DNA of 64,000 nucleotides, taken from positions 1-64,000 of the forward strand of contig CALWGF010000001.1 of NCBI GenBank assembly GCA_944379995.1. The letters are read 5' to 3'. The DNA comes from an uncultured Clostridia bacterium (lineage in GTDB: Bacteria > Bacillota > Clostridia > Lachnospirales > Anaerotignaceae). Shown piece after piece: positions 1 through 8,302 of the stretch (position 1 is the first letter of the stretch; each line of letters starts with the position of its first letter). The notes beneath the pieces were generated by a model, which ran no database searches, had not been told where the DNA came from, and worked only from the letters and a program-made list of their open reading frames with translations. Made by a program: the position numbers and the translations under genes.

Positions 1-52
1 AAATGTCTTCAGACATAGCTTTAGGAGTAGGGCTATGCCCGCATATGAAAAA

Positions 53-81
53 CCACCGGCTAGGCCGGTGGATATTTTTTT
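53..81 (+). terminator. Intrinsic terminator of an upstream transcript
   Basis: An 8-bp perfect GC-rich stem (CCACCGGC at 53-60, GCCGGTGG at 64-71) with a 3-nt loop is followed by a T-run. It probably ends a transcript that starts before the window. Bases 1-52 show no convincing coding sequence or identifiable RNA. Confidence 0.7.
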
Positions 82-148
82 GTTTTTTGATAAGTATACA
101 AATGTATTCAATAAAAAGACAAAAATTTCACTTTAATATATCAAAGTA

Positions 149-177
149 TTGACAATAAGGTATTCTTTTGTAATAAT
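149..177 (+). promoter_or_regulatory. Sigma-A-type promoter for the putP-like gene
   Basis: TTGACA (149-154), a 17-nt spacer and AATAAT (172-177) lie about 105 bp upstream of the symporter start. Confidence 0.5.
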
Positions 178-237
178 TATTTAGATAATGTTTAAATAGG
201 TATGCGTCAAACCTGTTTATTTATATGTATTTTTTTA

Positions 238-255
238 ATGCTCTTATAAGAGCAT
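238..255 (+). promoter_or_regulatory. 18-bp perfect palindrome upstream of the symporter gene
   Basis: ATGCTCTTATAAGAGCAT is a perfect inverted repeat in the 5' leader, just upstream of the ribosome binding site. It has no T-run, so it is not a terminator. An operator for a dimeric repressor or an RNA hairpin near the RBS are both possible; the binding factor is unknown. Confidence 0.4.
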
Positions 256-282
256 AATTTATTTTGGAAGGAGTTATTTTTA

Positions 283-1764
283 ATGACGTATGCAATTGTT
301 TTTATAGTTTATATTTTAGCAATGCTGGCAATAGGTTTGTTTTTTGCAAATAAAAATGAAAATATGTCAGACTATATTCTTGGAGGACGTTCTCTTAATG
401 TTTGGGTTGCATCATTAAGTGCTCAGGCATCAGATATGAGTGGTTGGCTTTTAACAGGTCTTCCGGGGCTTGCATATTTAAGTGCAAATGGTTCTCAAGA
501 AGCGATATGGACAGCCATAGGTCTTGCTGTTGGTACATATCTTAACTGGCTTGTAGTTGCAAAAAGACTTAGACAGTATACAGAAATATCAGGTAATGCT
601 CTTACAATGCCGGATTATTTTGAACACAGATTTAAAGATACATCTAGAATATTAAGAATTGTTACTGCACTTTTTATACTTATATTCTTCCTTGTTTATA
701 CATCATCTGCTTTTGTAACAGGTGCAAAACTTTTCCAAACTGTATTTGGTTTAAGTTATAGAACAGGACTTTTAGTTGGTGCAGCAATAGTTGTTATATA
801 TACATGTTCAGGTGGTTTTAAAGCTGTATGTTGGACTGACCTTTTTCAAGGTATTATGATGTTCTTTGCTATTATAATAATACCTGTAACAGTAGTAAGA
901 ATGTTTGGTGGACTTGATACAACAATGGAAACTGTAAATGCTATGCACCCGGGTTCTTTTGATATTATACCAAATGGAACTAATATATCTTGGTTTGTTG
1001 TTGTTACAGGTCTTGGTTGGGGACTTGGATATTTTGGACAGCCTCATATACTTGCACGTTTTATGGCTATAAGGTCATCAAAAGAAGTAAGACCAGCAAG
1101 AATTATTGCTATGGTATGGGTAATAGTTTCTCTTGCTTGTGCAATTATGGTTGGTATAGTTGGTGTTGCATATTTTACAACTCCTCTTGCAGCTGGTGCA
1201 CATGAAACAATATTTATGGAACTTTCAAAACAGCTTTTCCACCCAATAATCGCAGGTGTACTTCTTTCTGCTATTCTTGCAGCAACTATGAGTACATGTG
1301 ACTCACAGCTTCTTGTTACAGCTTCAGCTATTTCAGAAGACGTATATAAAGCATTTATAAAACCTACTGCAACAGATAAAGAGCTTATTAATATAAGTCG
1401 TATTACAGTAGTTGTTGTTGCGGTAATAGCTATATTTATAGCGCTTGACCCTAATAGTAGTATATTTGGTCTTGTAAGTTATGCTTGGGCAGGTTTTGGT
1501 GCTGCTTTTGGACCAACAATACTTTTAAGCCTTTATTGGAGAAGAATGACAAGAAAAGGTGCTATTGTAGGTATAATTGCAGGTGGTGCAACTGTAATAG
1601 TATGGATTATGTTAAAATCAGTAGGTGGAATATTCCAGATATATGAAATAGTACCAGGATTTATAATTTCTGTAATTGTAATAGTTATTGTAAGTCTTAT
1701 GGACGAAGAACCATCAAAAGAAATAACAGATGAGTTTGACTCTCTTAAAACAACTCATATATAA
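283..1764 (+). CDS. putP: Sodium:solute symporter, PutP (sodium/proline) type
   Basis: A 493-residue multi-spanning membrane protein of the SSS family, expected to import proline or a similar solute with sodium. Residues 41-62 (WVASLSAQASDMSGWLLTGL and following) match the TM2 sodium/proline signature of PutP, with the Asp-Met-Ser-Gly-Trp core intact at 51-55. About 13 hydrophobic segments run to residue 470 before a short charged tail; length is normal for PutP. The ATG has a GGAAGGAG ribosome binding site 8-9 nt upstream. It is a single-gene transcript between its own promoter and a bidirectional terminator, with a palindrome in its leader. Proline is the usual substrate, but pantothenate or another solute is not excluded. 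Confidence 0.85.
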   Translation: MTYAIVFIVYILAMLAIGLFFANKNENMSDYILGGRSLNVWVASLSAQASDMSGWLLTGLPGLAYLSANGSQEAIWTAIGLAVGTYLNWLVVAKRLRQYTEISGNALTMPDYFEHRFKDTSRILRIVTALFILIFFLVYTSSAFVTGAKLFQTVFGLSYRTGLLVGAAIVVIYTCSGGFKAVCWTDLFQGIMMFFAIIIIPVTVVRMFGGLDTTMETVNAMHPGSFDIIPNGTNISWFVVVTGLGWGLGYFGQPHILARFMAIRSSKEVRPARIIAMVWVIVSLACAIMVGIVGVAYFTTPLAAGAHETIFMELSKQLFHPIIAGVLLSAILAATMSTCDSQLLVTASAISEDVYKAFIKPTATDKELINISRITVVVVAVIAIFIALDPNSSIFGLVSYAWAGFGAAFGPTILLSLYWRRMTRKGAIVGIIAGGATVIVWIMLKSVGGIFQIYEIVPGFIISVIVIVIVSLMDEEPSKEITDEFDSLKTTHI

Positions 1765-1771
1765 TAAATAA

Positions 1772-1802
1772 AAAAGCTGAATACTTAATGTATTCAGCTT
1801 TT
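1772..1802. terminator. Bidirectional terminator between putP and degV
   Basis: A 13-bp perfect stem (AAAAGCTGAATAC with GTATTCAGCTTTT, loop TTAAT) has A- and T-rich flanks on both sides, so it can serve the two convergent genes. Confidence 0.9.
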
Positions 1803-1805
1803 TTA

Positions 1806-2696
1806 TTATAAATAACATTCATATTTTTTTATATAGCAAAGACCTAATGTATCTTTACCAGTATGGGCAGCTATTGTTGCACCTATTTCAAAATGATTTA
1901 AAAAATATGCATCAGGTAATACTTCAATAACCATTTCTTTGAATTTATCAAGTTCATCAAAAAGATTTGTTGTACCTATTGTAAATATATAGTCTTTATA
2001 GTTGTTATTATTAGTAATAAAATCATCTTTTGTGATTTCTGGAAGTTTTTTAATAGCTTTTTTCATTCCTCTACCCATTCCGGCAGAAGATATTTTGCCG
2101 CCTTTTAATATTATTATAGGTTTTATATTTAATATACTTCCTGAAAGAGCAGCTAATGCACCAATTCTTCCACCACGTCTTAAATTTTCAAGACCACCAA
2201 CAACAAATACTATTCTTCCATCTTCTTTCATTTTTTCGCATATTTCTGCTATTTTTTCTATTTCAATACCGTTTTGTTGCATTCTGGCAGCTTCAAGAAC
2301 CATAAGAAGTTGAGAACCTGTTGCTTGCCAAGAATTTATTATTATTATTTTTGAATTTGGATAGTTTTCTTCAAGCATCATTTTTGCAGTTGTGGCGGAT
2401 TGATATGAACCACTTAAGCTATCTGTTATAGTAAAACAGAGTATATCTTTTCCTTGTTCCAAATCATCTGTAAATGCATTTATGTAGTCTTGTACAGATG
2501 GTAATGAAGTTTTAGGGAAAACATTATTATTTATCATTTCTTTATAAAATTCATCTAATGAAATTTCGTCAATTTCTTTAAAGTAGTCTGTATGATTTAA
2601 TGAAACATAAAAAGGTATTACTTTTATATTATTTTTTTTGGCAAGTTCACGATTTATATCACAAGCACCATCGCTGAAAATTTGGAAGTTAGCCAT
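1806..2696 (-). CDS. DegV family fatty-acid-binding protein
   Basis: A 296-residue soluble protein of the DegV family. Members bind a long-chain fatty acid, and some (FakB) present it to the kinase FakA for phospholipid synthesis. The N-terminal FSDGACDI and the central TDSLSGSYQSA segment are the family's fatty-acid headgroup-binding signatures, followed by GGLENLRRGGRI. The length is typical. ATG is preceded by AGGAGG. The gene stands alone, convergent with putP. No fakA-like DAK kinase gene is in the window, so a FakB role is inferred from family only. Confidence 0.88.
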   Translation of the reverse strand: MANFQIFSDGACDINRELAKKNNIKVIPFYVSLNHTDYFKEIDEISLDEFYKEMINNNVFPKTSLPSVQDYINAFTDDLEQGKDILCFTITDSLSGSYQSATTAKMMLEENYPNSKIIIINSWQATGSQLLMVLEAARMQQNGIEIEKIAEICEKMKEDGRIVFVVGGLENLRRGGRIGALAALSGSILNIKPIIILKGGKISSAGMGRGMKKAIKKLPEITKDDFITNNNNYKDYIFTIGTTNLFDELDKFKEMVIEVLPDAYFLNHFEIGATIAAHTGKDTLGLCYIKKYECYL

Positions 2697-2859
2697 ATAA
2701 TCCTCCTTAATATGATTTTATAAATTATTTTATATTATGGTATTAATATATCAGAAAAATTATTCTTTTGCAATGGTTAAAACAATGTAATAAAGTATTC
2801 AAAACTACATTATTTAGCATTTGAAACAAAAATAATTTTTTGTCGTAAATATAACATTT

Positions 2860-2888
2860 TTGATTTATTTACATAAAAATGATATAAT
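2860..2888 (+). promoter_or_regulatory. Sigma-A-type promoter for cdnL
   Basis: TTGATT (2860-2865), a 17-nt spacer and TATAAT (2883-2888) lie 90 bp upstream of the CdnL start. Confidence 0.6.
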
Positions 2889-2977
2889 GTTAAAAAAGCC
2901 TTTAAATTGGGATTTTTTTATTTATTTATGTTAATAATATATTATAAAATATAAAATTATGAAAGGAGTTTTTTTGA

Positions 2978-3451
2978 ATGTTTTATAAAGGTGATAAAAT
3001 AGTTTATCCTGTATATGGTGGTGGAATTGTAGAAGATATTGAAAAAGATGAAAATGGTGAAAGTTATTATCTTATATCAACTATTTTTGGTGGTCTTAAA
3101 ATAAAACTTTCAACAGCCAAAGCTGAAAATGTTGGTCTTAGAAAAGTATCATCAGAAAAAGAAGTCATAGAAACCATAAAACAAGTAAGTTCATCTCAAA
3201 TAACTTCTTCCGATAATTGGAACCAAAGATATAAAGAAAATCTCCAAAAAATAAAAACTGGCAGACTTGAAGAGGTTGCGCAAGTGGCTAAAAACCTTAA
3301 ACTTAGAGAGAATACAAAAAATCTTTCTAATGTTGAAAAGAAAATGTTTAACAATGCAAAGCAAATTATTATAAGCGAAATAATTTTATCAAATAATATT
3401 GTTAAAGAAAAAGCAGAAGAACTACTTGCAAATTTGTTATTTAATTGTTAA
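2978..3451 (+). CDS. cdnL: CarD/CdnL-family RNA polymerase-binding transcription regulator
   Basis: A 157-residue protein. The N-terminal ~60 residues (GDKIVYPVYGGGIVEDIE, then an SYYLIS strand) form the Tudor-like RNA-polymerase interaction domain shared by CarD, CdnL and Mfd. The rest is helical and Lys/Glu-rich, fitting the C-terminal domain that contacts the promoter upstream fork. Family members stabilise the open complex, particularly at rRNA promoters. ATG follows GAAAGGAG. The next gene downstream is a PIN-TRAM protein followed by ispD; carD-PIN/TRAM-ispD is a common order in Firmicutes, which supports the call. Confidence 0.85.
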   Translation: MFYKGDKIVYPVYGGGIVEDIEKDENGESYYLISTIFGGLKIKLSTAKAENVGLRKVSSEKEVIETIKQVSSSQITSSDNWNQRYKENLQKIKTGRLEEVAQVAKNLKLRENTKNLSNVEKKMFNNAKQIIISEIILSNNIVKEKAEELLANLLFNC

Positions 3452-3506
3452 ACTTTTACGTATACAGTTTTATGCTGTAAAAAATTAAATATTGGGGGGT
3501 GAAAAA

Positions 3507-4592
3507 TTGAAAAGACTTTTGGAAATAGCAGTAGGTCTTATTGCTATTACAGTTTTTACACTTATTGTAAATGTTGTATATGCATCTAATTTTATGAATG
3601 TACAAAGTTATTTAGCTAGTTATGTGCCATTTATAATAGGAATTGTTTTTGGACTTATATTTTATATTATCTTTTCATCTTTTATTACTGAAAAGATTAT
3701 GAATAAGATGTCTTTAGCCGAGGAACGTCTTACAAAGATGAATTTTAAAGAGCTTATGATTAGTATTTTCGGTATATTTATAGGACTTGTAATAGCAAAT
3801 CTTATTGGTATTGCATTAACAGGTCTTGGACCTCTTGGAACTGGTATAACAATACTTCTTAATATTATACTTGGTTTTTTAGGTCTTAGAGTAGCAAGAA
3901 AGAAAAAAGATGAAATAAATGTTTCAAGCATAAGTGAAACTTTAAGCAGTAAGTCAAAAAATAATGATAAAAAAAATATATATGTAGGTAAACCTAAAAT
4001 ACTTGATACAAGTGTTATAATTGATGGAAGAATACTTGACCTTCTTCATACAGGTTTTATTGAAGGTAAAATAATTATTCCTAACTTTGTACTTGATGAA
4101 CTTAGACATATTGCTGATTCAGCAGACTCTCTTAAAAGAAATAGAGGAAGAAGAGGTCTTGACATACTTAATGAAATACAAAAACAGCTTGATGTTCCTG
4201 TTGAAATAGTAGATTTTAATACTAAAGATGCTCTTGAGGTAGATATTAAACTACTTAAAATGGCTGAAAAAATAGATGCTTTTGTAATGACAAATGATTT
4301 TAACCTTAATAAAGTTGCTGAATTTCAGGGGGTTAAAGTTCTTAATATAAATGAACTTGCAAATGCCATAAAACCTGTTGTTCTTCCTGGTGAAGAAATG
4401 GTTGTAACTGTAATAAAAGCAGGTAAAGAAAATGGTCAGGGAATAGCATATTTGAATGATGGTACAATGATAGTTGTTGAAGGTGGACACAAACATATAG
4501 GAGAAACAATGACAGTTGCTGTTACAAGTGTACTTCAAACAGCAGCAGGTAGAATGATATTTACAAAAATTATAAGTCCCAATACAAAATAA
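3507..4592 (+). CDS. PIN and TRAM domain membrane protein (YacL-like)
   Basis: Four hydrophobic segments in the first ~130 residues precede a cytoplasmic PIN nuclease-fold domain beginning with ILDTSVIIDGRILDLL (first acidic residue) and continuing through DELRHIADS and VMTNDFNLNKVA, then a C-terminal TRAM domain (VVTVIKAGKENGQGIAYL onward). This is the architecture of Bacillus subtilis YacL. PIN acidic residues are present, so RNase activity is possible; the physiological substrate is not established. I chose the TTG at 3507 because GGGGGGTG lies 5 nt upstream; an in-frame TTG at 3492 would lie before that ribosome binding site. Confidence 0.85.
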   Translation: MKRLLEIAVGLIAITVFTLIVNVVYASNFMNVQSYLASYVPFIIGIVFGLIFYIIFSSFITEKIMNKMSLAEERLTKMNFKELMISIFGIFIGLVIANLIGIALTGLGPLGTGITILLNIILGFLGLRVARKKKDEINVSSISETLSSKSKNNDKKNIYVGKPKILDTSVIIDGRILDLLHTGFIEGKIIIPNFVLDELRHIADSADSLKRNRGRRGLDILNEIQKQLDVPVEIVDFNTKDALEVDIKLLKMAEKIDAFVMTNDFNLNKVAEFQGVKVLNINELANAIKPVVLPGEEMVVTVIKAGKENGQGIAYLNDGTMIVVEGGHKHIGETMTVAVTSVLQTAAGRMIFTKIISPNTK

Positions 4593-4649
4593 CATTTAAT
4601 TTTTTATAAGAGAACTTGTATGTGCTCTTGTTTTATATGGGAGGTTTTT

Positions 4650-5363
4650 ATGTATAAAGGTATCAAATGTACTGCCATAATTGTTGCGGCAGGAATTGGG
4701 AAAAGAATGGGGCTTGATATAAGCAAGCAGTTTCTTAAAATCAATAATAAGCATATAATTGTATATACTCTTGAAAAATTTGCTAATGTAGATGAAGTAG
4801 ATGAAATAATTCTTGTTACAAAAGCAGATTTTATAAATTATTGTAATGAAAAAATATTGAAAAATTATACAATAAATAAACCTATAAGAATTGTTGAAGG
4901 TGGAAAAGAAAGACAAGAGTCTGTTTTTAAAGGGTTAATGTCAATAGAAGATAAAAATTCAATAGTTTTAATACATGATGGTGTTCGTCCTTTTGTAGAA
5001 GAAAAGGATATTTTTAGAACAATAGAGTCTGCTTGGGAGCAAGGTACAGGGGTTCTTGGAGTTCCTGCAAAAGATACAATAAAAATATGTAATAGTAAAA
5101 ATATTGTAGAGTCAACTCCAGATAGAAGTAAATTATGGTATATACAGACACCTCAAACTTTCAAGTATGATTTAATATATAAAGCACATGAAAGTGCAAG
5201 TAATGAGGGATTTTTAGGCACAGATGACGCAATGCTTGCAGAAAGAATGGGTGTTCCTGTAAAAATAATAGAAGGAAGCTATAACAATATTAAAATTACA
5301 ACAATAGAGGATATTACAATATCTAAAATTATACTTGAAAATATAGTAAAAAAGGAGAAATAA
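4650..5363 (+). CDS. ispD: 2-C-methyl-D-erythritol 4-phosphate cytidylyltransferase
   Basis: A 237-residue enzyme of the non-mevalonate isoprenoid pathway that joins MEP and CTP to give CDP-ME. The N-terminal AIIVAAGIGKRMG loop (nucleotide binding), GGKERQESVFKGL, LIHDGVRPF and TPQTFKYD segments are classic IspD motifs in the right order. ATG 4650 has GGGAGG 5 nt upstream; an in-frame ATG 30 nt earlier has no ribosome binding site. It is followed 2 nt later by the RNase HI gene, so both are probably on one transcript. IspF is not adjacent. Confidence 0.93.
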   Translation: MYKGIKCTAIIVAAGIGKRMGLDISKQFLKINNKHIIVYTLEKFANVDEVDEIILVTKADFINYCNEKILKNYTINKPIRIVEGGKERQESVFKGLMSIEDKNSIVLIHDGVRPFVEEKDIFRTIESAWEQGTGVLGVPAKDTIKICNSKNIVESTPDRSKLWYIQTPQTFKYDLIYKAHESASNEGFLGTDDAMLAERMGVPVKIIEGSYNNIKITTIEDITISKIILENIVKKEK

Positions 5364-5365
5364 TT

Positions 5366-5830
5366 TTGAAAACTCTTGATATATATACAGATGGTGCTTG
5401 CTCTGGAAACCCCGGAAAAGGTGGATATGGTGTTGTTATGATTTATAAAGGCAACAGAAAGGAATTTTCTGAAGGCTTTATTGAAACAACAAATAATCGT
5501 ATGGAAATACTTGCTGTTATAAAAAGTCTTGAAGCACTTAAAGAACCTTGTAATGTAAACCTTTATAGTGACTCAAAATATGTTGTTGATGCTGTTGAAA
5601 AAGGTTGGGCAAAAAAATGGAAATCTAATGGTTGGAAAAGAAATAAAAATGAAATGGCATCTAATATAGATATGTGGGAAAGACTTTTAAATCTTTTAGA
5701 AAAGCATAATGTTAAATTTATATGGGTAAAAGGTCATGCTGATAATGTTGAAAATGAAAGATGTGATTTTTTGGCAAGACAAGCTATTGCCAATAATCAA
5801 CTCATTAAAGATATAGGATATTATAAATAG
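5366..5830 (+). CDS. rnhA: Ribonuclease HI
   Basis: A 154-residue RNase HI that cleaves RNA in RNA-DNA hybrids (R-loops, primer removal). All four catalytic acidic residues are visible: Asp in YTDGACSGNPG, Glu in NRMEILAVI, Asp in LYSDSKYVVD, and Asp in the C-terminal NVENERCDFLA. The basic handle region (GWAKKWKSNGWKRN) and the WVKGHAD loop are also present. It starts at a TTG 2 nt after ispD, preceded by AAGGAG. Confidence 0.95.
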   Translation: MKTLDIYTDGACSGNPGKGGYGVVMIYKGNRKEFSEGFIETTNNRMEILAVIKSLEALKEPCNVNLYSDSKYVVDAVEKGWAKKWKSNGWKRNKNEMASNIDMWERLLNLLEKHNVKFIWVKGHADNVENERCDFLARQAIANNQLIKDIGYYK

Positions 5831-5898
5831 TTTTGTTAATTTTGTTAAAAAAAGTCGAAAAAAATCGCTTATTATTAATAGATTTATCAAATAATCTA

Positions 5899-5927
5899 TT
5901 GACACTATTGGTAATATGTGTTATTCT
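5899..5927 (+). promoter_or_regulatory. Strong sigma-A-type promoter for the cold-shock gene
   Basis: TTGACA (5899-5904), a 17-nt spacer and TATTCT (5922-5927) give a 5' untranslated region of roughly 50 nt before the csp start. Confidence 0.75.
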
Positions 5928-5981
5928 AATACTTGTTACAAAACATATTTATTTTTTTTTAACCGGTAGGAGGATTTTACA

Positions 5982-6182
5982 ATGAAAAAAGGAACTGTAA
6001 AATGGTTCAACGCTGAAAAAGGTTTTGGTTTCATTTCTGTACCAGGCGAAGATGATGTTTTCGTACATTTCTCAGCTATTCAGGCAGAAGGATACAAAAC
6101 TCTTGAAGAAGGTCAGGAAGTTGAATTCGAAGTTGTACAGGGTGCAAAAGGACCTCAGGCAGCTAATGTAACACGTGCTTAA
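5982..6182 (+). CDS. cspA: Cold-shock protein, CspA/CspB type
   Basis: A 66-residue single OB-fold RNA chaperone. The RNP1 (KGFGFISV) and RNP2 (DVFVHFSAI) nucleic-acid-binding motifs are intact and the length is standard. The ribosome binding site is a near-perfect TAGGAGG. Codon choice is richer in C-ending codons than most of the window (TTC, TAC, AAC), which fits high expression. It is monocistronic, with a strong promoter and terminator. Confidence 0.96.
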   Translation: MKKGTVKWFNAEKGFGFISVPGEDDVFVHFSAIQAEGYKTLEEGQEVEFEVVQGAKGPQAANVTRA

Positions 6183-6245
6183 TCAATTATCATAGTTCTA
6201 AATGTGCTTTGCACTGGAAATATATATAGGTTATGGTACAAAATC

Positions 6246-6276
6246 GCCTTTCATGTTTTTTGGAAGGCTTTTTTTT
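6246..6276 (+). terminator. Intrinsic terminator of the csp gene
   Basis: GCCTTTC (6246-6252) pairs with GGAAGGC (6262-6268), with one G-U pair and a T-rich loop, followed by eight T. Confidence 0.85.
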
Positions 6277-6353
6277 GTTCCTTTTTGTTAAAATTTTTTA
6301 TTGTTAAATTAAAATTTTATTTATTTTTTTTTATTTAAAATGGCAATTATAAA

Positions 6354-6382
6354 TTGATAAAGAAGCATCTCTGTGATAAAAT
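6354..6382 (+). promoter_or_regulatory. Sigma-A-type promoter for typA
   Basis: TTGATA (6354-6359), a 17-nt spacer and TAAAAT (6377-6382) lie about 58 bp upstream of the typA start. Confidence 0.6.
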
Positions 6383-6440
6383 ATTTTGTGGTTTTTTGGT
6401 ATTTTAGGACAGAAATTTATTTTATATAGGAGAAATACAA

Positions 6441-8270
6441 ATGAGACAAAAAAGAGAAAATATAAGAAATATAGCTATAATTGCCCATGTAGACCATGGT
6501 AAAACTACACTTGTAGATGAACTTTTAAAACAAAGTGGTACTTTCCGTTCAAATCAGGTTGTTGCTGAAAGAGTAATGGACTCTGGAGATATTGAAAGAG
6601 AAAGAGGTATTACAATACTTTCAAAAAATACTTCTGTACATTATGGTGATATTAAAATCAATATAGTTGATACACCAGGACATGCCGATTTTGGTGGGGA
6701 AGTTGAACGTGTTCTTAAAATGGTAAATGGTGTTGTTCTTCTTGTAGATGCTTTTGAAGGACCTATGCCACAGACAAAATTCGTTTTAAGAAAAGCACTT
6801 GAATTAGACCTTCCGGTTGTTGTTTGTGTAAATAAAATAGATAGACCAGAAGCAAGACCACATGAAGTTGTTGACGAAACTCTTGAACTTTTTATGGAAC
6901 TTGATGCAAATGATAATCAGCTTGATTCACCATTTGTATTTGCTTCTGCAAGAAATGGTATTGCATCTTTAGATGCTGAGGTTTTAGGTACAGATATGAA
7001 ACCTCTTTTTGAAACAATTATAAATCATATTCCTGCACCAGAAGGTGACCCAGAAGCACCAGTACAGGCTCTTATAACAACTATTGACCATAGTGAATAT
7101 GTTGGTAGAATTGGTATAGGTAAAATCGAAAATGGTACTCTTAAAGTAAATGATGAGGTTGTTGTTCTTAATATACACAACCCTGAAACAAGCAAAAGAG
7201 TAAGAGTTACAAAACTTTATGAATATGAAGGTCTTAACAGAGAAGAAGTTAAAGAAGCAAGCTATGGTTCAATAGTTGCTCTTTCAGGTATTGAAGATAT
7301 TATGATTGGTGATACAATATGTTCACCAGAAAGTCCTGAGGCTCTTCCTTTTGTAAAAATTTCAGAACCTACAATTTCTATGAATTTTTCTGTAAATGAT
7401 AGCCCATTTGCAGGTCAAGAAGGTAAATATGTTACATCAAGACATTTAAGAGAAAGACTTTATAAAGAACTTAATACAGACGTAAGCCTTAGAGTTGAAG
7501 ATACAGATACAACAGAAAGTTTCAAAGTGTCTGGTAGAGGAGAACTTCATCTTTCAATACTTATTGAAACATTAAGACGTGAAGGATATGAATTCCAAGT
7601 TTCAAAACCGGAAGTTCTTTTCCATGAAATAGATGGTAAAAAATATGAGCCAATCGAAAATGTTACAATAGACGTTCCAGAAGAATTTGTTGGTAGTGTA
7701 ATTGAAAAATTAGGTTCAAGAAAAGGTGAACTTACAAATATGGCTCCTGCAAATGGTGGATATACAAGACTTGAGTTCTCTATACCTGCAAGAGGTCTTA
7801 TTGGTTATAGAAATGAGTTCTTAACAGATACAAAGGGTAATGGTATATTAAATTCAGTATTTGACGAATATCAGCCATATAGAGGGGAAATCCCTATGCG
7901 TTCACAAGGTTCACTTATTGCATTTGAAGATGGTGAAGCTATTACTTATGGTCTTTATAATGCACAAGAAAGAGGCGACCTTTTCATTGGACCAGGTACA
8001 AAAGTTTATACAGGTATGATTGTAGGAAGAAATGCTCGTGTTGAAGATATGGACATAAATGTATGTAAGAAAAAACAGCTTACAAATACACGTGCTTCAG
8101 GTTCTGATGATGCTCTTAAACTTACACCACCTGTTGTAATGTCACTTGAACAGTGTCTTGAATTTATTGCAGATGATGAACTTGTAGAAGTAACACCTGA
8201 AAATCTTCGTATGAGAAAGAAAATTCTTGATTCTAACTTAAGAAGAAAAGCAAGAATTCATGGTAAATAA
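6441..8270 (+). CDS. typA: Ribosome-associated GTPase TypA/BipA
   Basis: A 609-residue translational GTPase related to EF-G and LepA that assists ribosome assembly and stress adaptation. G1 (AHVDHGKTTL), switch I (RERGITI), G3 (DTPGHADFGG), G4 (NKIDR) and the SAR-type G5 segment are intact, followed by the beta-barrel domain, two EF-G-like alpha-beta domains and the TypA-specific C-terminal domain with the KKKQLTNTRASGSDDAL loop that reaches the peptidyl-transferase centre. ATG follows TAGGAGA. It is followed 32 nt later by the flippase gene, probably on the same transcript. Confidence 0.96.
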   Translation: MRQKRENIRNIAIIAHVDHGKTTLVDELLKQSGTFRSNQVVAERVMDSGDIERERGITILSKNTSVHYGDIKINIVDTPGHADFGGEVERVLKMVNGVVLLVDAFEGPMPQTKFVLRKALELDLPVVVCVNKIDRPEARPHEVVDETLELFMELDANDNQLDSPFVFASARNGIASLDAEVLGTDMKPLFETIINHIPAPEGDPEAPVQALITTIDHSEYVGRIGIGKIENGTLKVNDEVVVLNIHNPETSKRVRVTKLYEYEGLNREEVKEASYGSIVALSGIEDIMIGDTICSPESPEALPFVKISEPTISMNFSVNDSPFAGQEGKYVTSRHLRERLYKELNTDVSLRVEDTDTTESFKVSGRGELHLSILIETLRREGYEFQVSKPEVLFHEIDGKKYEPIENVTIDVPEEFVGSVIEKLGSRKGELTNMAPANGGYTRLEFSIPARGLIGYRNEFLTDTKGNGILNSVFDEYQPYRGEIPMRSQGSLIAFEDGEAITYGLYNAQERGDLFIGPGTKVYTGMIVGRNARVEDMDINVCKKKQLTNTRASGSDDALKLTPPVVMSLEQCLEFIADDELVEVTPENLRMRKKILDSNLRRKARIHGK

Positions 8271-8302
8271 TATTTTTTAAGTATATATAAGGGGTGTGGT
8301 TA

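Noticed and set aside
1..81. Right end of an IS200/IS605-type element
   Set aside because: A GC-rich hairpin is present at 53-71, but no transposase or TnpB sequence is in the window and the T-run fits a plain terminator.
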